In this document: positions 25,944 through 36,824 of the stretch, piece by piece
How the letters are laid out: each line of letters starts with the position of its first letter
Position numbering within the stretch: the stretch's first letter is position 1
Origin: Synechococcus sp. Nb3U1
GTDB taxonomy: Bacteria; Cyanobacteriota; Cyanobacteriia; Thermostichales; Thermostichaceae
Length of the DNA: 64,000 nucleotides
Assembly (NCBI RefSeq): GCF_021533835.1
Contig: NZ_JAKFYQ010000001.1
Span: 1,336,079-1,400,078, forward strand
Direction of reading: 5' to 3'
Made by a program: the position numbers and the translations under genes
Notes under the pieces: generated by a model
Told to the model about the DNA's origin: nothing
Databases searched by the model: none
What the model saw: the letters and a program-made list of their open reading frames with translations, nothing else

Positions 25944-27311
25944 TCACAGCCCCTTCAGATACCCATTGGCACCGGTCGGGATCCCGGAGAATGGTCGGTT
26001 GGCTTGTTGGTGCTCCACCAGCCGACCCAATTCTCGCTCGAAGGTGACCAAGGCGCGGTTGGTTTTGCCCCCCAAGTAGAGGCCGGACTCTGCTTGCAAG
26101 GCCCAGATTTGGCTATGGCTGAAATAGCTCATCACCACCCCCACCATCAACAGCCCAAACCCGAGATATACCCAAGGGATGCCGGGATCCGACTTGATTT
26201 GCAAGCCTGTAGAGCCAATCACCTCATCCAGATGCAGGGTGAGCCGATCGTTCAAGGCTAAACTCATGCCCTGGCGCAGGGATCCGATCCATTGGCCGTC
26301 GTTGTTGTAGAGCAGCCCTGTCCCCTGCAGATCCGGCAATAGCAGCGTCAACCCCTCACTCAGATCCGGTTTGGTGGGCACAAAAGCTCCCCAAAGTTTG
26401 CTGCCCGACTCCGTACGCACCGACACCACCGGGATCTGAAAGCTGGGGCTGTTGTTAACACGGATACGGGCACTATCGATGCTCCAGTCCGCTTGATAGA
26501 GGGTAACTCCCTGATAGCTGAGGGGATGATTCACGGAAATGGTCTGGTGTTTGGCTTCTACGCCCTGATCGAGAATGGAGAGATCTGAATAAAACTGCTT
26601 GACGCGACCCTCCGGAGAATAGTCGATCCAGAATCGGTTCACCCGAATTTGCCAGGTGGGCGGGTGGGCCAGATCCCCGGCGCCGGTTAGGTGTTGAATG
26701 GGGGCGGTGCTGCCGCTGGGGATCAACTCTTGGGCCTTGAAGCCGCTGATGCTGCCCCAAATGGCACCCAAGAGAATTAGCAGCATGCTGACATGCACCA
26801 GAATTGGGCCGATTTTACCGATCAAACCCTTACGGGCATATAGCTGGTTGCCCTCCTGAAACACTGCGTAGCCCTGTTGACGCAGATATTCCGGGATCCC
26901 TTGCAATGTTCTTTGGGGTAGATAAGTGCGAAACGGCAGGCGCTGAAAAGACTGCGGACGGGTGAAGTAGCTCCAGCGACGGGCTACCTTCAGCATCGGC
27001 CATTGGCGGGTAAAAGAACAAGCGGTGAGACTGCTGCCAAACAGGATCAAAATCGCCAGAAACCAAGGGGTGCGATAGACATGATCCAATCCGACATTTA
27101 AAATCACCCGCCAGGTGAGGAAGCCAAACAGGGCGGGGTGTTCTGGATAGTGGGCTTGATAAAAAGCAGCGGTTTCCTCTTGCTCGATCACCGTGCCTGT
27201 GGCGCTCAAAAGGGCAATCACCAGCAATAGGCCAATCGCCAAGCGCAAATCCGCCAACAACGGCAGCAGCTCATGACGAAAATACCGCCGCACGGAAGAG
27301 ACCAAAGCCAT
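25944..27311 (-). CDS. ccs1: Cytochrome c biogenesis protein Ccs1/ResB
   Basis: The 455-residue System II haem-handling protein has three N-terminal membrane helices (LRLAIGLLLVIALLSATGTV, PWFLAILILFGSSLTACSF, IGPILVHVSMLLILLGAIWG), a large lumenal ResB domain (about residues 195-385) and a final helix VYLGFGLLMVGVVMSYFSHS. The conserved VHVSMLL histidine is present. With CcsA it delivers haem to apocytochromes such as f and c6 on the lumenal side. It follows ccdA on the same strand by about 100 bases, and its CcsA partner is not in the window. ATG 27311 is preferred to a TTG at 27329. Confidence 0.92.
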   Translation of the reverse strand: MALVSSVRRYFRHELLPLLADLRLAIGLLLVIALLSATGTVIEQEETAAFYQAHYPEHPALFGFLTWRVILNVGLDHVYRTPWFLAILILFGSSLTACSFTRQWPMLKVARRWSYFTRPQSFQRLPFRTYLPQRTLQGIPEYLRQQGYAVFQEGNQLYARKGLIGKIGPILVHVSMLLILLGAIWGSISGFKAQELIPSGSTAPIQHLTGAGDLAHPPTWQIRVNRFWIDYSPEGRVKQFYSDLSILDQGVEAKHQTISVNHPLSYQGVTLYQADWSIDSARIRVNNSPSFQIPVVSVRTESGSKLWGAFVPTKPDLSEGLTLLLPDLQGTGLLYNNDGQWIGSLRQGMSLALNDRLTLHLDEVIGSTGLQIKSDPGIPWVYLGFGLLMVGVVMSYFSHSQIWALQAESGLYLGGKTNRALVTFERELGRLVEHQQANRPFSGIPTGANGYLKGL

Positions 27312-27411
27312 GGGCAAAAACCTAAGCAAAATTGATAGAAGGAGACCCGTCCACCGTTCTGGCTACGCAAGGTGCGGAGCACCATCTTAGCCCGCACACA
27401 GGGCTCCCTTT

Positions 27412-28161
27412 TCAAGCCCAAGCAGACAAGAGGGTGAGGGTGCCAAATCCAATCAGTACCACCCCACTGGCATAGGTGAGCCAGCCCGACCAGCGCCGCA
27501 TCGACAACAGTTGTTTGAGAGTTCCGGTAAACACTCCCGCCAATACTAGCGGCGACACCAACCCCAACCCATAAGCCAACAGCAACCCAGCCCCCACCCA
27601 CGGTTGCCCTGTGGTGGCAACCCAACCCAGCAAAGCCACCAAAACCGGTGTGCTACAAGGGGAAGCCACCAAGCCAAAGGTCAAACCCAGTAAAACGGCC
27701 CGACTCAGCGCTGGCCACTGCCCCGGAATCTCGATGCGGTTCGCCCAGTTGGGAAAGCGCAGCGGGATCACTTCCAACAAATTCAAGCCCATGAGGATAG
27801 CGATACCCCCCATGACATAGGGCCAAAAGGATCCCGTTTGTCCGTAAACCCGGCCTAGTAGGGCTGCCCCCAAGCCCAATAGTGTCAGGGTAAAGGCAAC
27901 TCCAACTGCAAACCCTAGGGACAGGATCCAGGCTTGCCAGCGGATCCCGTCGGTGGCTGCGTTGGAATTGGGAGTATAGCCGCCGATATAACCAATGGTG
28001 ATCGGGAGCATGGACAACATGCAGGGGGAAAGACTGGTGAGTACTCCGGCTAAGCCCACCACCAACAGGCTGAGGGGAGACAGGTGCTGAAGCTGAAACT
28101 GAACAAGCTGAGTCGCCCATTGCTCCAGGTGATAGAGCCAAAGCTGCACGGCATCAAACAT
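27412..28161 (-). CDS. ccdA: Thiol-disulfide transporter CcdA
   Basis: The 249-residue membrane protein has six hydrophobic helices. The two redox cysteines lie in LTSLSPCMLSMLPITIGYIG (helix 1) and ASPCSTPVLVALLGWV (helix 4), the CcdA/DsbD-beta pattern. It carries reducing equivalents into the lumen or periplasm to keep apocytochrome CXXCH cysteines reduced for haem attachment. The pairing with ccs1 downstream gives a System II module. Confidence 0.93.
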   Translation of the reverse strand: MFDAVQLWLYHLEQWATQLVQFQLQHLSPLSLLVVGLAGVLTSLSPCMLSMLPITIGYIGGYTPNSNAATDGIRWQAWILSLGFAVGVAFTLTLLGLGAALLGRVYGQTGSFWPYVMGGIAILMGLNLLEVIPLRFPNWANRIEIPGQWPALSRAVLLGLTFGLVASPCSTPVLVALLGWVATTGQPWVGAGLLLAYGLGLVSPLVLAGVFTGTLKQLLSMRRWSGWLTYASGVVLIGFGTLTLLSAWA

Positions 28162-28184
28162 ACGGGATCCGAATCTATTTCCTT

Positions 28185-28208
28185 GAGTTTAACAAGGAGT
28201 TTAACAAG
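28185..28208. repeat. Perfect 12-base tandem duplication
   Basis: The unit GAGTTTAACAAG occurs twice head to tail, just upstream of the ccdA start and within the mfd-ccdA gap of about 236 bases. It may be a binding site pair or a slippage duplication. The rest of the gap shows no gene; a small inverted repeat TCTGAG-N5-CTCAGA lies about 110 bases further on. Confidence 0.5.
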
Positions 28209-28397
28209 CGAATGCAACCCGAGCTGGGATCCCCAAGCATGACCCATAATCAAGTGTTACTGCTATTCCTGTTCTCGGAACAATGAAGTTGAATCTAAAC
28301 ACTAGTAAATGTCTGAGAATGTCTCAGAACATCTTATCTTCATCACTGACGATACAACCCGTCAAGACAAGTTGCTCCAACAACACAGGGATTGCTA

Positions 28398-31300
28398 TTA
28401 GGAAGCCACTTGGATCCCAGTTTCCATACGCTCTCGTGTCAGAGCTAGGTTCATTTTCTTCAGCCATTGCAAAAGGTTCTCTAATTGCTGAGGTGGGGTC
28501 ATCATCCCCAATCCACGCACAGTCACTTTACCAGATTGATAGACAAAGCGAGGTTGTAAATGGGAGGGAAGGGTTTCCTTGAGGCGATTCCAAGCGGGCT
28601 CTTCCATGGGTGTTTCTAGCAAAATATGCTCTTTGGCTGGTTTAATGCGCGAAAAACCAAGGGAACGGGCTATCAACTTTAATTCCATCACCCGCAGCAG
28701 TTCCTGAGTGGGTTTGGGTAAGGGGCCAAAACGGTCTTGCCACTCCTGAGTAATTTGAAAGAGTTCTACTCGAGAACTGGCTGTGGCCAATTGTCGGTAC
28801 GCCTGCATTTTTTGATCCCCATCAGGTATATAGCTTTGTGGGATCATGGCTGTTACATTGAGGTCGATTTGGGTATCTTCTACCTGTGGGATCTCTTGGC
28901 CACGAATTTCTTTAATGGCATCCTGTAACATTTCCAGGTAAAGATCGAAGCCCACCGCATTGAGCTGGCCCGATTGTTGGGTTCCCAACAGATTTCCTAC
29001 ACCGCGAATTTCCATGTCTCGCATCGCCAATTGATAACCGGATCCCAGCTGGGTAAATTCTTGAATAGCCCGTAGTCGTTTGTGGGCATCTTCACTGAGT
29101 ACCCCATTTTCTCGGTAGAACAGCCAGGCATGGGCTTGGATCCCGGCCCGACCGACCCGACCCCGCAATTGATAGAGTTGGGATAGACCAAAAGCCTGGG
29201 CATTTTCGATCAAAATCGTATTCACTCTTGGAATATCTAGCCCGGATTCGACGATGGTGGTACAGACTAAAATGTCGGTTTCGCCGTTGTTGAAGCCGAG
29301 CATGGTAGATTCCAACTCACCTTCTGGCATTTGTCCATGGCCGACGGCAATGCGAGCCCCAGGCACCCATTCCCGCAGTTTGGTGCTGGTTTCTTCAATA
29401 CCTTCAATGCGGTTGACCACGTAAAAGACCTGCCCACCCCGATCCAATTCTTGTCGAATGGCGGTGCGAATCACCTCAGGGTTGTAGGGAGAAAGATGGG
29501 TTTTAATTGGGCGGCGGGAAGGGGGAGGGGTTTGAATGAGGCTCATTTCCCGCAGGCCAGATAGAGCCATGTAGAGGGTGCGGGGAATGGGGGTAGCAGT
29601 GAGGGTGAGGACATCTACCTGCGTTTTGAGGGCCTTGATTTTCTCTTTTTGATTAACGCCGAAGCGTTGCTCTTCGTCGATCACCAACAGTCCGAGGTTT
29701 TTGAAGTGAACTTCTTTTCCCAAGAGTTGATGGGTACCGACAACCACATCTAATTCGCCACTTTTGAGACGATATAAGATCTCTTTTTTCTCTTCATTAC
29801 TGCGGAAGCGATTGAGCAAACCAACTTGGATAGGGTATGGGGCAAATCGCTCTTTCAGGGTGTGGTAATGTTGCTGGGTCAGGATGGTGGTCGGGGCCAA
29901 AAGGGCCACTTGTTTTCCGGCGCTAACTGCCTTAAATATGGCGCGAATGGCTACTTCTGTTTTCCCGAATCCGACATCTCCGCACACCAGTCGATCCATG
30001 GGGCGATGAGATTCCATATCCTGCTTGACTTCCTGTATGGAGCGAATTTGATCGGGGGTGAGGGTGTAAGGAAAGGAGTCTTCCATCTCCTGTTGCCAGG
30101 GGGAATCGGGGGGAAAGGCAAAACCTGTTTGTTCGGCCCGCTTAGCGTAGAGTTCGAGTAGATCAAAGGCAACTTTTTGAATGCTTTTTTTCACCTTCTG
30201 TTTGGTCTTTTCCCAGGCACTCCCGGACATTTTGTTGAGGGTGGGAGGGGCATCGCTACTGGGGCGGTAGCGAGATAGGGAATTGACCTGGTCGGCGGCC
30301 ACTCGCAACAGGCCATCGCTGTACTGAATCACCAGGTACTCACGGGTTTCGTTGCTAACCGTCAGGCTCTCCAGTTTCAGGAACTTGCCAATGCCGTGGG
30401 CTTTGTGAACGACAAAATCGCCGGGTTGTAACAAGTTGGGATCCACCTGGCGGGAGCTGGCTTGGCGGCGTTTGCGCACATAGGTGGGGGTGGCGAGGCT
30501 GTGTTGGCCGAAAAACTCGCGGTCGGTGAGCAGCGCTAGACGTAGGGTGGGCAGGATAAATCCTTCCAATTCCGCCAAACCGGAATACTTGAGGGCGATC
30601 GGGGTATGAGATTCTACTTGTCGATCCAGGGCCGGAAAATCTTTCGGGTTGGGTACGTATTGGGCGGGGCAATCGTGTTCTTGCAGTAGAGCGACGACTC
30701 GGGATGGTTGGGCAGAAACAATCCACACCTGTAACTGTTGCTTACGGTGTTCCCGGATCGTCTTGGCCAAGGATCCGAATTGGTGGGGAATGGCTTGAAC
30801 GGCTCGCCCTTTGAAATCGACGGGGGCGGGTTCTAATCCATTTGGAGCGGGGGAAGATAAGGATTTAGCGGTTAAGCGCCGGAAGGGATCCCAGTCTGGG
30901 GCATTGAGGTCGAAGGGACGGTGAAAGGGTGGGAGGGCTGGTTCTGTGGCTTGGGCTAGCTGCCATTGTTCTTGGGCGTGGTAGAGCCATTGTTGGCTGT
31001 GGGCCTGGCATTGCTCCGGTTCGTCGATCAGGATCAGGGTAGCGGGATCCAGATAGCTGAGCAGGTTGGCGGGTTGATCGTAGAGCAAGCCCAAAAAGCG
31101 GCGGAGACCCTGGGGTTGATGGGCTGGGTCGCTCAACTGAGCTTGCAGGGTTGGGGGGAGGCGATCGGCTTTGGCCTCCAGAGCGGGCTTTAGGATCGGG
31201 CTATAGCCGGTGGGGGTGAGCCAAATGTGGGGGATCCCGTCCTGAGAGCGCTGGCTGACGGGGTCAAATTCCCGCAGTTTTTCTAATTCATCTCCAAACC

Positions 31301-31883
31301 ACTCCAGGCGTACTGGCCATTCGGAGGCAACTGGAAATACATCGAGAATATCCCCCCGTTGGCTCCACTGCCCCTCACTTTCCACCAGGTTGACCCGTTC
31401 GTAGCCGAGGCGGGCCAGGTGTTGTCCCAGGTGTTTCGGGGATAGTTCCATACCTACTTCCAACCGGAAACAAAAGGCTCGAAAGACTTCGGGAGGGGGA
31501 AGGTGGGGTTGTAGGGCTCGCTCAGTTGCCACCCAAGCAACCTTTTTTTTGCCCTGAATGCGATCCGCCAAAACTTGGAACTGCCCCCATACCAGCTCGG
31601 GTTCCAGATCAAATGGCTCGTAGGGGGAGGCTTCGGAGGTGGGATAAAACTGTACTGTGTCCCAACCCATGCCCTCGAGTTGGGCTGTCCAGCGACCGGC
31701 TTCTTCTAGGGTGGCAGTGATGACCAACAGGGATCCCTGTTGGGCCACGGCTGAAGCGATCAACCCCTTGGGGATCCGCCCCAAACCCTGAATTTCTGCC
31801 CGCTGCTGGGATCCCAGTTGTGCCGAGAGATCCTGAATCAGGCTGGATTGAGCCAAGAAGCGTACCAATGGGATAAAAGACAT
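28398..31883 (-). CDS. mfd: Transcription-repair coupling factor
   Basis: The 1161-residue Mfd removes RNA polymerase stalled at DNA damage and recruits UvrA. Domains in order: a UvrB-like region in the first third ([19 protein letters not shown]), the RNA polymerase interaction domain near residue 490 ([20 protein letters not shown]), a RecG-like translocase with Walker [16 protein letters not shown] near 634, Walker [11 protein letters not shown] near 734 and the GRVGRAG motif, and the C-terminal TRCF domain ([20 protein letters not shown]). Start ATG 31883 ([10 protein letters not shown]) is favoured over an ORF start at 31940. Length is normal for the family. Confidence 0.96.
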   Translation of the reverse strand: MSFIPLVRFLAQSSLIQDLSAQLGSQQRAEIQGLGRIPKGLIASAVAQQGSLLVITATLEEAGRWTAQLEGMGWDTVQFYPTSEASPYEPFDLEPELVWGQFQVLADRIQGKKKVAWVATERALQPHLPPPEVFRAFCFRLEVGMELSPKHLGQHLARLGYERVNLVESEGQWSQRGDILDVFPVASEWPVRLEWFGDELEKLREFDPVSQRSQDGIPHIWLTPTGYSPILKPALEAKADRLPPTLQAQLSDPAHQPQGLRRFLGLLYDQPANLLSYLDPATLILIDEPEQCQAHSQQWLYHAQEQWQLAQATEPALPPFHRPFDLNAPDWDPFRRLTAKSLSSPAPNGLEPAPVDFKGRAVQAIPHQFGSLAKTIREHRKQQLQVWIVSAQPSRVVALLQEHDCPAQYVPNPKDFPALDRQVESHTPIALKYSGLAELEGFILPTLRLALLTDREFFGQHSLATPTYVRKRRQASSRQVDPNLLQPGDFVVHKAHGIGKFLKLESLTVSNETREYLVIQYSDGLLRVAADQVNSLSRYRPSSDAPPTLNKMSGSAWEKTKQKVKKSIQKVAFDLLELYAKRAEQTGFAFPPDSPWQQEMEDSFPYTLTPDQIRSIQEVKQDMESHRPMDRLVCGDVGFGKTEVAIRAIFKAVSAGKQVALLAPTTILTQQHYHTLKERFAPYPIQVGLLNRFRSNEEKKEILYRLKSGELDVVVGTHQLLGKEVHFKNLGLLVIDEEQRFGVNQKEKIKALKTQVDVLTLTATPIPRTLYMALSGLREMSLIQTPPPSRRPIKTHLSPYNPEVIRTAIRQELDRGGQVFYVVNRIEGIEETSTKLREWVPGARIAVGHGQMPEGELESTMLGFNNGETDILVCTTIVESGLDIPRVNTILIENAQAFGLSQLYQLRGRVGRAGIQAHAWLFYRENGVLSEDAHKRLRAIQEFTQLGSGYQLAMRDMEIRGVGNLLGTQQSGQLNAVGFDLYLEMLQDAIKEIRGQEIPQVEDTQIDLNVTAMIPQSYIPDGDQKMQAYRQLATASSRVELFQITQEWQDRFGPLPKPTQELLRVMELKLIARSLGFSRIKPAKEHILLETPMEEPAWNRLKETLPSHLQPRFVYQSGKVTVRGLGMMTPPQQLENLLQWLKKMNLALTRERMETGIQVAS

Positions 31884-31972
31884 CCTCACCCCCAAACGCA
31901 AAAGCGGATCCCTAATAATAAAAATAGATAGGGATCCCAATTTTGGCAGGCTGAACGGGGGATCAGCAGCCG

Positions 31973-32254
31973 TTAGCTAGGGATACTTTCGTTGACGCTC
32001 TCGGGGGTGCGGGGCGCGGTGAGAGCTTCTAGTTCGGCTCCGGAAGGCATTCTCTCCCAGAATTCGGCCAAATGCTGTAGGCCAACAAAGCCCAACTGCC
32101 ACAGGATCAAAGCCAAAGGGCCGCGCTGTTGCTTCTGGATTTTTAGGGCTAGGGCCAACTGTTTGGGTTGGAGAATATGTTTCTGCTCGGCGAACTGGCA
32201 AAACTGCCGATCCGATTGGCTGAGCGCTAACAAATCAGGCGCGGTCGGTTCCAT
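31973..32254 (-). CDS. DUF2949-like small protein
   Basis: The 93-residue soluble protein has a two-helix core [20 protein letters not shown] followed by [17 protein letters not shown], resembling the short cyanobacterial DUF2949 family and, more distantly, the N-terminal helical domain of GspE/PilB ATPases. Function is unknown. The ATG at 32254 is used because the longer frame to 32314 has an unlike, basic N-terminus. It lies 89 bases upstream of mfd on the same strand. Confidence 0.6.
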   Translation of the reverse strand: MEPTAPDLLALSQSDRQFCQFAEQKHILQPKQLALALKIQKQQRGPLALILWQLGFVGLQHLAEFWERMPSGAELEALTAPRTPESVNESIPS

Positions 32255-32388
32255 AGGTCTAGCTTCACAGAGGAAGCGGAGCTTTGAGTTAGTTCTTCTC
32301 AGGGTACGCGCCAACCCAGGGTACCCCCAAGGCGAGTCAGGGCACAGACCGCTGTGGTTTGTAGCATATTCTACCAGAGCTTGAGGAT

Positions 32389-33192
32389 TTATCCCCAGGG
32401 GTCATCCCCAAAAGGATTGTCTGACCAATAACCCCCTTGCTGCGGTGGGGGTGGCTGTTGTGGTGGAGGCGGGATGTATGCAGGGGCGGTCGGGGGTGAA
32501 GCGGGTATCGGGGTGGGTTTCTCCATTTCTTCTACGCGAGGTAGATCGGCGGGTTTGGGTTCGACGCCGAGGCTTCTCAGTTTGGCCTGGGTTTCTTCCA
32601 CTTGGGCGTTGAGTTCTTCTAGGTAGGCGCGGTAGTGGTTGGCAGCTTCTAGGTACTGTTTGGCTTTTTTCTCGTTGTCGATGACAACTTCTTCTAGCTC
32701 TTTGGTGCGAACGGTGTAGTCGGCCTCTTGGTTGGTCAGATTTTCGATGGCTTGGTTGAGAACCGCTCGACGGCGCTCTAACTGGGAGACAATTTCTGCT
32801 AACTGCCGTTCCCGCTCGCTGAGGCTGCGCTCCCGGTTTTGGGTTTGCTCCAGTTGAAAGCTGGCTTGGCTGAGTTGCTCACGTAAGTACATGACCTGGG
32901 GTTCTGTCTCGTTGCGCTCCTGCTGCAACTCAAAGACCCGCGCCTCCAGATTGTCTTTTTCTTGTTGTAAGACTTCGCGCTCATTCAGCAGGCGAGTATA
33001 GAGCTGATTAATGAAATCCACCTCCATCACCACCTGGCTGAGCTGGGTGGCATACTCCCCCACGGAAGCCAAATCCCGAGCCAGGTTTTGGGTTTCGCTG
33101 GTGGCTTGCTCGGCAAAAAATTGGGGGAGTTGGGTGGTTTCTCTGAGGCGTTGGGTGAACTGTTTGAAGCGGAAAGAGAAGTTGTTCGCCAT
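32389..33192 (-). CDS. Coiled-coil protein with proline-rich NPF-containing tail
   Basis: In this 267-residue protein, residues about 50-205 form a long heptad-rich coiled coil (LNEREVLQQEKDNLEARVFE and REQLSQASFQLEQTQNRERS as examples). A proline-rich linker with PPPPQQPPPPQQ follows, then the terminal motif DNPFGDDPWG. There is no signal peptide or membrane helix. The layout suggests a structural or scaffold protein whose tail binds a partner; no function is recognised. It lies between the DUF2949-like gene and the low-complexity-tail membrane protein gene. Confidence 0.65.
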   Translation of the reverse strand: MANNFSFRFKQFTQRLRETTQLPQFFAEQATSETQNLARDLASVGEYATQLSQVVMEVDFINQLYTRLLNEREVLQQEKDNLEARVFELQQERNETEPQVMYLREQLSQASFQLEQTQNRERSLSERERQLAEIVSQLERRRAVLNQAIENLTNQEADYTVRTKELEEVVIDNEKKAKQYLEAANHYRAYLEELNAQVEETQAKLRSLGVEPKPADLPRVEEMEKPTPIPASPPTAPAYIPPPPQQPPPPQQGGYWSDNPFGDDPWG

Positions 33193-33323
33193 TGCCGGTG
33201 CGGTAGCCTCGAAGGTCGGGGGGATGCCGATGGTCAGACTTCACTGGATGTGGTCTGGATCCCATTCACCTTAGCATCGCCGAGGGGCTTTTTTGGGGTG
33301 GATTTTGGCTTGAGGAGCAGGTC

Positions 33324-34058
33324 TTAAGCAGGATCTACAGGTGTTTCGGAAGCTGTCTCAGGGGGAGCTGTGGATTCGGGGTGTGAGGGTGTCGAATGGG
33401 TGGGCACACTAGAAGCAGAACCTGACTCGGCTAAAGCGACTTCGGGTTCTTGACTGGGCAAGGGAAGCCAACTGAGCAACCTCTGCAAAAGCTGGGTGCG
33501 CTGGCTACCGACCACGGAAAACTGGCTTTCTATCTGGTGGGTGGGGATGGGCTCAATTTGGGCCAATTCTGGCTCACTTAACAGGAGCACCCGTGCCACT
33601 GACACCGGGATCTGCAGGAACAAGTTGGCCCCCCAAAAGCCAAGGGCAGCCATGACCAAACCGGCAATGCGGGTGCCATGGCTGGGGGTGAGTGGGGCAA
33701 AAAGAGGGGCAAAGTCGTAGAGGCGCTCACACACCTCCAGCATCAGAATGGCGGCCAAGACCGTCAAGATTTTTTGTTCCGGGCTGAGGAAGGCAGCCAA
33801 GATGCGGCGCTGCTCGGGGGTGAGGTCATCGGGGGCAATCGAGACCACCAACAAACTGAAGATATTGAAGGGTTTGCGCCACTGCATGACAAAAATCGGC
33901 ACAATGCCGGCAACAGCCACCAAAGCCTGCTCGACCCCGACCGGAAACAGGGGATCCCCGGTGGCCAAACCGATGACGGTCAATCCAATCCAAAGGGGAA
34001 AGACGAGGATCCCGGCAGCATGGATCCAGAGGAAAGGCTCCTGCCAGTGTTTGCGCAT
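33324..34058 (-). CDS. Membrane protein with low-complexity tail
   Basis: The 244-residue protein has four or five hydrophobic segments in the first 165 residues (for example FLWIHAAGILVFPLWIGLTV, ALVAVAGIVPIFVMQW, KILTVLAAILMLEVCERLYD and VMAALGFWGANLFLQIPV). A cytoplasmic tail follows, rich in Ser, Pro, Thr and Glu. It matches the general design of a conserved cyanobacterial family known only by this architecture. It follows ndhS on the same strand by about 41 bases. No function can be assigned. Confidence 0.7.
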   Translation of the reverse strand: MRKHWQEPFLWIHAAGILVFPLWIGLTVIGLATGDPLFPVGVEQALVAVAGIVPIFVMQWRKPFNIFSLLVVSIAPDDLTPEQRRILAAFLSPEQKILTVLAAILMLEVCERLYDFAPLFAPLTPSHGTRIAGLVMAALGFWGANLFLQIPVSVARVLLLSEPELAQIEPIPTHQIESQFSVVGSQRTQLLQRLLSWLPLPSQEPEVALAESGSASSVPTHSTPSHPESTAPPETASETPVDPA

Positions 34059-34099
34059 GGTGAAAGTTCAGTCGGGGGGCTGGACAAGGGAAGGTGGCG

Positions 34100-34348
34100 C
34101 TAGGAATGGCTCATGGATTTATCAACCACTTCCAGCTCTGTGAGGCGAAAGCTCACCAACTTGTCCCAATTGCCCCCTTCAAAAAGGACAGCAGCGTGGT
34201 CATCGGTGACCCGTTGAACCTGCCCCTCAAAGCGATAATAGGTATCGGCGGGGTTGATGATCCGAACGGCAATTCCGGGGTAGATCAAGGGTTCTTCCAT
34301 CAGGAGTGATGGGGTAGTGGACTGGGGGGATGATTGGGTTGAAGTCAT
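34100..34348 (-). CDS. ndhS: NAD(P)H dehydrogenase-like complex subunit NdhS
   Basis: The 82-residue soluble subunit of NDH-1 binds ferredoxin for cyclic electron flow. The conserved SH3-like core is clear: [20 protein letters not shown], then [20 protein letters not shown] and [13 protein letters not shown] place the start at the second of two close ATGs (34348), because AAGAGA sits seven bases before it; the first ATG (34354) is almost on top of that site. It is divergent from an FHA gene, with an 85-base gap between. Confidence 0.9.
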   Translation of the reverse strand: MTSTQSSPQSTTPSLLMEEPLIYPGIAVRIINPADTYYRFEGQVQRVTDDHAAVLFEGGNWDKLVSFRLTELEVVDKSMSHS

Positions 34349-34433
34349 GGTCATTCTCTTGAGAAACCCTGTCCTATCATTATGGGGGAAAGCCAATCCC
34401 ACGCCGAACAAAATCAGGTGAAGCTCCAACGCA

Positions 34434-35018
34434 ATGGTTACCGATACAGAGTCTTCCCGCTTGCGTACCTGGCATGTACTGGTGATCGATGACGATCAGG
34501 GGCGGCGGGCTGTGGCGCTGAATGCGGCCACCTATTCGATTGGCCGGGATCCCAACAGTGCGATTGTGGTTCATTCAGCGGCTATTTCTCGGCAGCACGC
34601 GCTGCTGCTGCGGCTACCACAAAAATCGGGTCAGTACGTCTATCGGCTGCTGGATGGCAATATCGAGGGTAAGCGCAGCACCAATGGCATCTCGGTGAAT
34701 GGGGAGAAGTGTTTCACTCGGGATCTGAAGGATGGGGATCAGATTCTGTTGGGGGATCAGGTACCGATTCAGTACTGCATTCGTCAGTTGTCGGATGAAG
34801 ATTTTCAGCAATACTTGCAATCTGCCAACTTCCGCAGTGTGAAGGCGGAGGTGGTGGATCGGCGATCGACCACGATGCAAAAGTTTGATCCGCCCTCTAC
34901 GCAGGTAATTTTGCCGCAGGAGGAGACGACGGAAAATATCAAAGATTTGAGATCTCAACGTCGCAACCCACTGGGGTTACTGATGCAGACGATCTGGCGG
35001 CGGTTGAGGCGGGGGTGA
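34434..35018 (+). CDS. FHA domain protein
   Basis: The 194-residue protein has an FHA domain over residues about 12-110: [20 protein letters not shown], then RQHALLLRL, and the phosphopeptide-binding [11 protein letters not shown] loop. FHA domains bind phosphothreonine peptides. The C-terminal tail is basic ([17 protein letters not shown]) and may contact membrane or nucleic acid. It is divergent from ndhS and convergent with the antiporter, with ten bases between their stops. A second protein of similar design is encoded at 48153-48563. Confidence 0.9.
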   Translation: MVTDTESSRLRTWHVLVIDDDQGRRAVALNAATYSIGRDPNSAIVVHSAAISRQHALLLRLPQKSGQYVYRLLDGNIEGKRSTNGISVNGEKCFTRDLKDGDQILLGDQVPIQYCIRQLSDEDFQQYLQSANFRSVKAEVVDRRSTTMQKFDPPSTQVILPQEETTENIKDLRSQRRNPLGLLMQTIWRRLRRG

Positions 35019-35028
35019 TGATAATTCT

Positions 35029-36624
35029 TTAACGCTCAGGCATACCGACCCGTTCTGGGTCTGGAAAATCGGCAGGGATCCCAGCAGAGCTATCTTTGCG
35101 ATCTTGCTCTGTGACTTCTGTCTGCAGATCCAGAAGGGAAGGAGTCTCAGAGGCGTCTAATTCATCAGATTGAACAGGGTCAGCTTCTGTTGGTTCTTCC
35201 CTGACCAAGACCCCGCGCAGCCATAGGGGGGCAACAAACGTGGTGGCGATGACCATAACAATAATGCTGACATCGAGGGCATCGGAGAGAACACCGCTAG
35301 CGGCTCCAACGCCGGCAAAGACTAAACCTACTTCACCGCGCGGGATCATGCCCACCCCGATGGCATATCGGTTAATGCCCGGTTTGGCAAACACTCCAAA
35401 ACCAGCTGCTAGCTTGCCGACAATGGCCACCCCAATCAAGAAGAGCGCGATCACCAAACCTTCTCGGTTGGCGGGAATGGCGGGGTTGAGGACGGCGAGG
35501 TTGGTTTTGGCCCCCACACAGACAAAGAAAATGGGCACCAATAGGTCGGAGATGGGTTTGATTTGCTCTTCTAGCTCCTGGCGTTTATCGGTTTCCGCCA
35601 GGATCAGGCCGGCAGCAAAGGCACCCAAAATGGCCTCTAGGTGGATGATTTGCCCGATATAAGCCAATACAAAGGCAAGGACAAGGGCAGGCAGAAGTGG
35701 ATTGCCTCGGGTTTTGAGGCTGTTGAGGAGGGCGACGAAGTAGGAGCTGAGCAGGCGCCCCAAGACGATGGAACCGACTAAGAAGGTGACGGCACTGATG
35801 ATGATGATGCCAATGTCGGTGAGGTTGACTTCTCCGTTTTTGGCCAGGCCAGCTACCACCGCCAAGATGATGATGCCGAGGACATCATCCAAGACGGCAG
35901 CGCCGATGATCACCTGTCCTTCTGGGGAGGTCAGCTTTTGTAATTCGGCCAGGACACGGGCGGTGATGCCAATGCTGGTTGCGGTCAGGGCAGCTCCGGC
36001 AAAGACAGCGGGTATGGCGGGCACATGAAAGAAGTAAAGCAAGCCGAGGGTACCCGCGAGAAAAGGGACAGCAACACCAATGACGGCTACGGCTGCTGCT
36101 TGAGGGCCCACTCGCAACAGTTCGCTCAGATCCGATTCCAGGCCAATTTCGAATAGGAGGATGATCACCCCAATTTCGGAGAGGATATCGATGATCTCGC
36201 TTTGGGCAGAGAACACCTGTGTCAGGGATCCCTCGCTGAGGCCGGCGGTGGCTTGCAAAAATTGCATCAGGGTGGAGGAATGGGCCAAGGTTTGTAGTTC
36301 TTCTCCGGAGACTTGTCCTTCGCGGAAAACCAGCAGTCCCAGGACGGAAGCACCCACCATGACGCCACCGAGTAGCTCGCCCAGTACGGGTGGAAAGCTG
36401 AGACGAACGGCAATTTCTCCAGCAACGCGGCTGGCCAGGTAGATAACCACCAAAGCCATCAACACCGCTACCAGGATCAGGGGAGAAAGATTGGTCGCTA
36501 CTTCTGGATCAACGGGTGGATCAAGGGGGGCAGCGGTTTCTACAGCGAGCAACAGCGGGTTCACGCAATTGAACAGCAAGATCTCAACCTCAGATGGACA
36601 GCCTTTCGTCTTATGTTGGCCCAA
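35029..36624 (-). CDS. CPA2-type cation/proton antiporter
   Basis: The protein has up to 531 residues and about 12-13 helices. It has the CPA2 pattern PPVLGELLGGVMVGASVLGL and GVIILLFEIGLESDLSELLR, the transport-site region AALTATSIGITARVLAELQK, and GAAVLDDVLGIIILAVVAGL with the conserved Asp pair. It exchanges Na+ or K+ for H+. The C-terminus is a short acidic tail with no TrkA-N domain. The start is uncertain: the longest frame uses TTG at 36624, and a GTG at 36564 (then NPLLLAVETAA) is equally possible. Confidence 0.88.
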   Translation of the reverse strand: MGQHKTKGCPSEVEILLFNCVNPLLLAVETAAPLDPPVDPEVATNLSPLILVAVLMALVVIYLASRVAGEIAVRLSFPPVLGELLGGVMVGASVLGLLVFREGQVSGEELQTLAHSSTLMQFLQATAGLSEGSLTQVFSAQSEIIDILSEIGVIILLFEIGLESDLSELLRVGPQAAAVAVIGVAVPFLAGTLGLLYFFHVPAIPAVFAGAALTATSIGITARVLAELQKLTSPEGQVIIGAAVLDDVLGIIILAVVAGLAKNGEVNLTDIGIIIISAVTFLVGSIVLGRLLSSYFVALLNSLKTRGNPLLPALVLAFVLAYIGQIIHLEAILGAFAAGLILAETDKRQELEEQIKPISDLLVPIFFVCVGAKTNLAVLNPAIPANREGLVIALFLIGVAIVGKLAAGFGVFAKPGINRYAIGVGMIPRGEVGLVFAGVGAASGVLSDALDVSIIVMVIATTFVAPLWLRGVLVREEPTEADPVQSDELDASETPSLLDLQTEVTEQDRKDSSAGIPADFPDPERVGMPER

Positions 36625-36824
36625 GTGGAGCGGGTGAAAAGGCTGGGGATCCCACCCATGTAGGCCGGAAGACTGTTACAAAAGCTAACCTCCATTGGGT
36701 CTGCTTGCAACGCCCATATCGGCACTTTTCCCGAACTTTTCTTGACGGGATCTTGAGGGTTATGAGCAGGGTTCTCTGCGATCCCTAGGGTTTGTGGCAA
36801 GAATCCGCCACTATGATCTGTGGG

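Noticed and set aside
28308-28325. Inverted repeat TCTGAG-N5-CTCAGA between ccdA and mfd as a terminator
   Set aside because: The stem is only six base pairs and has no T-run; it is too weak to call.
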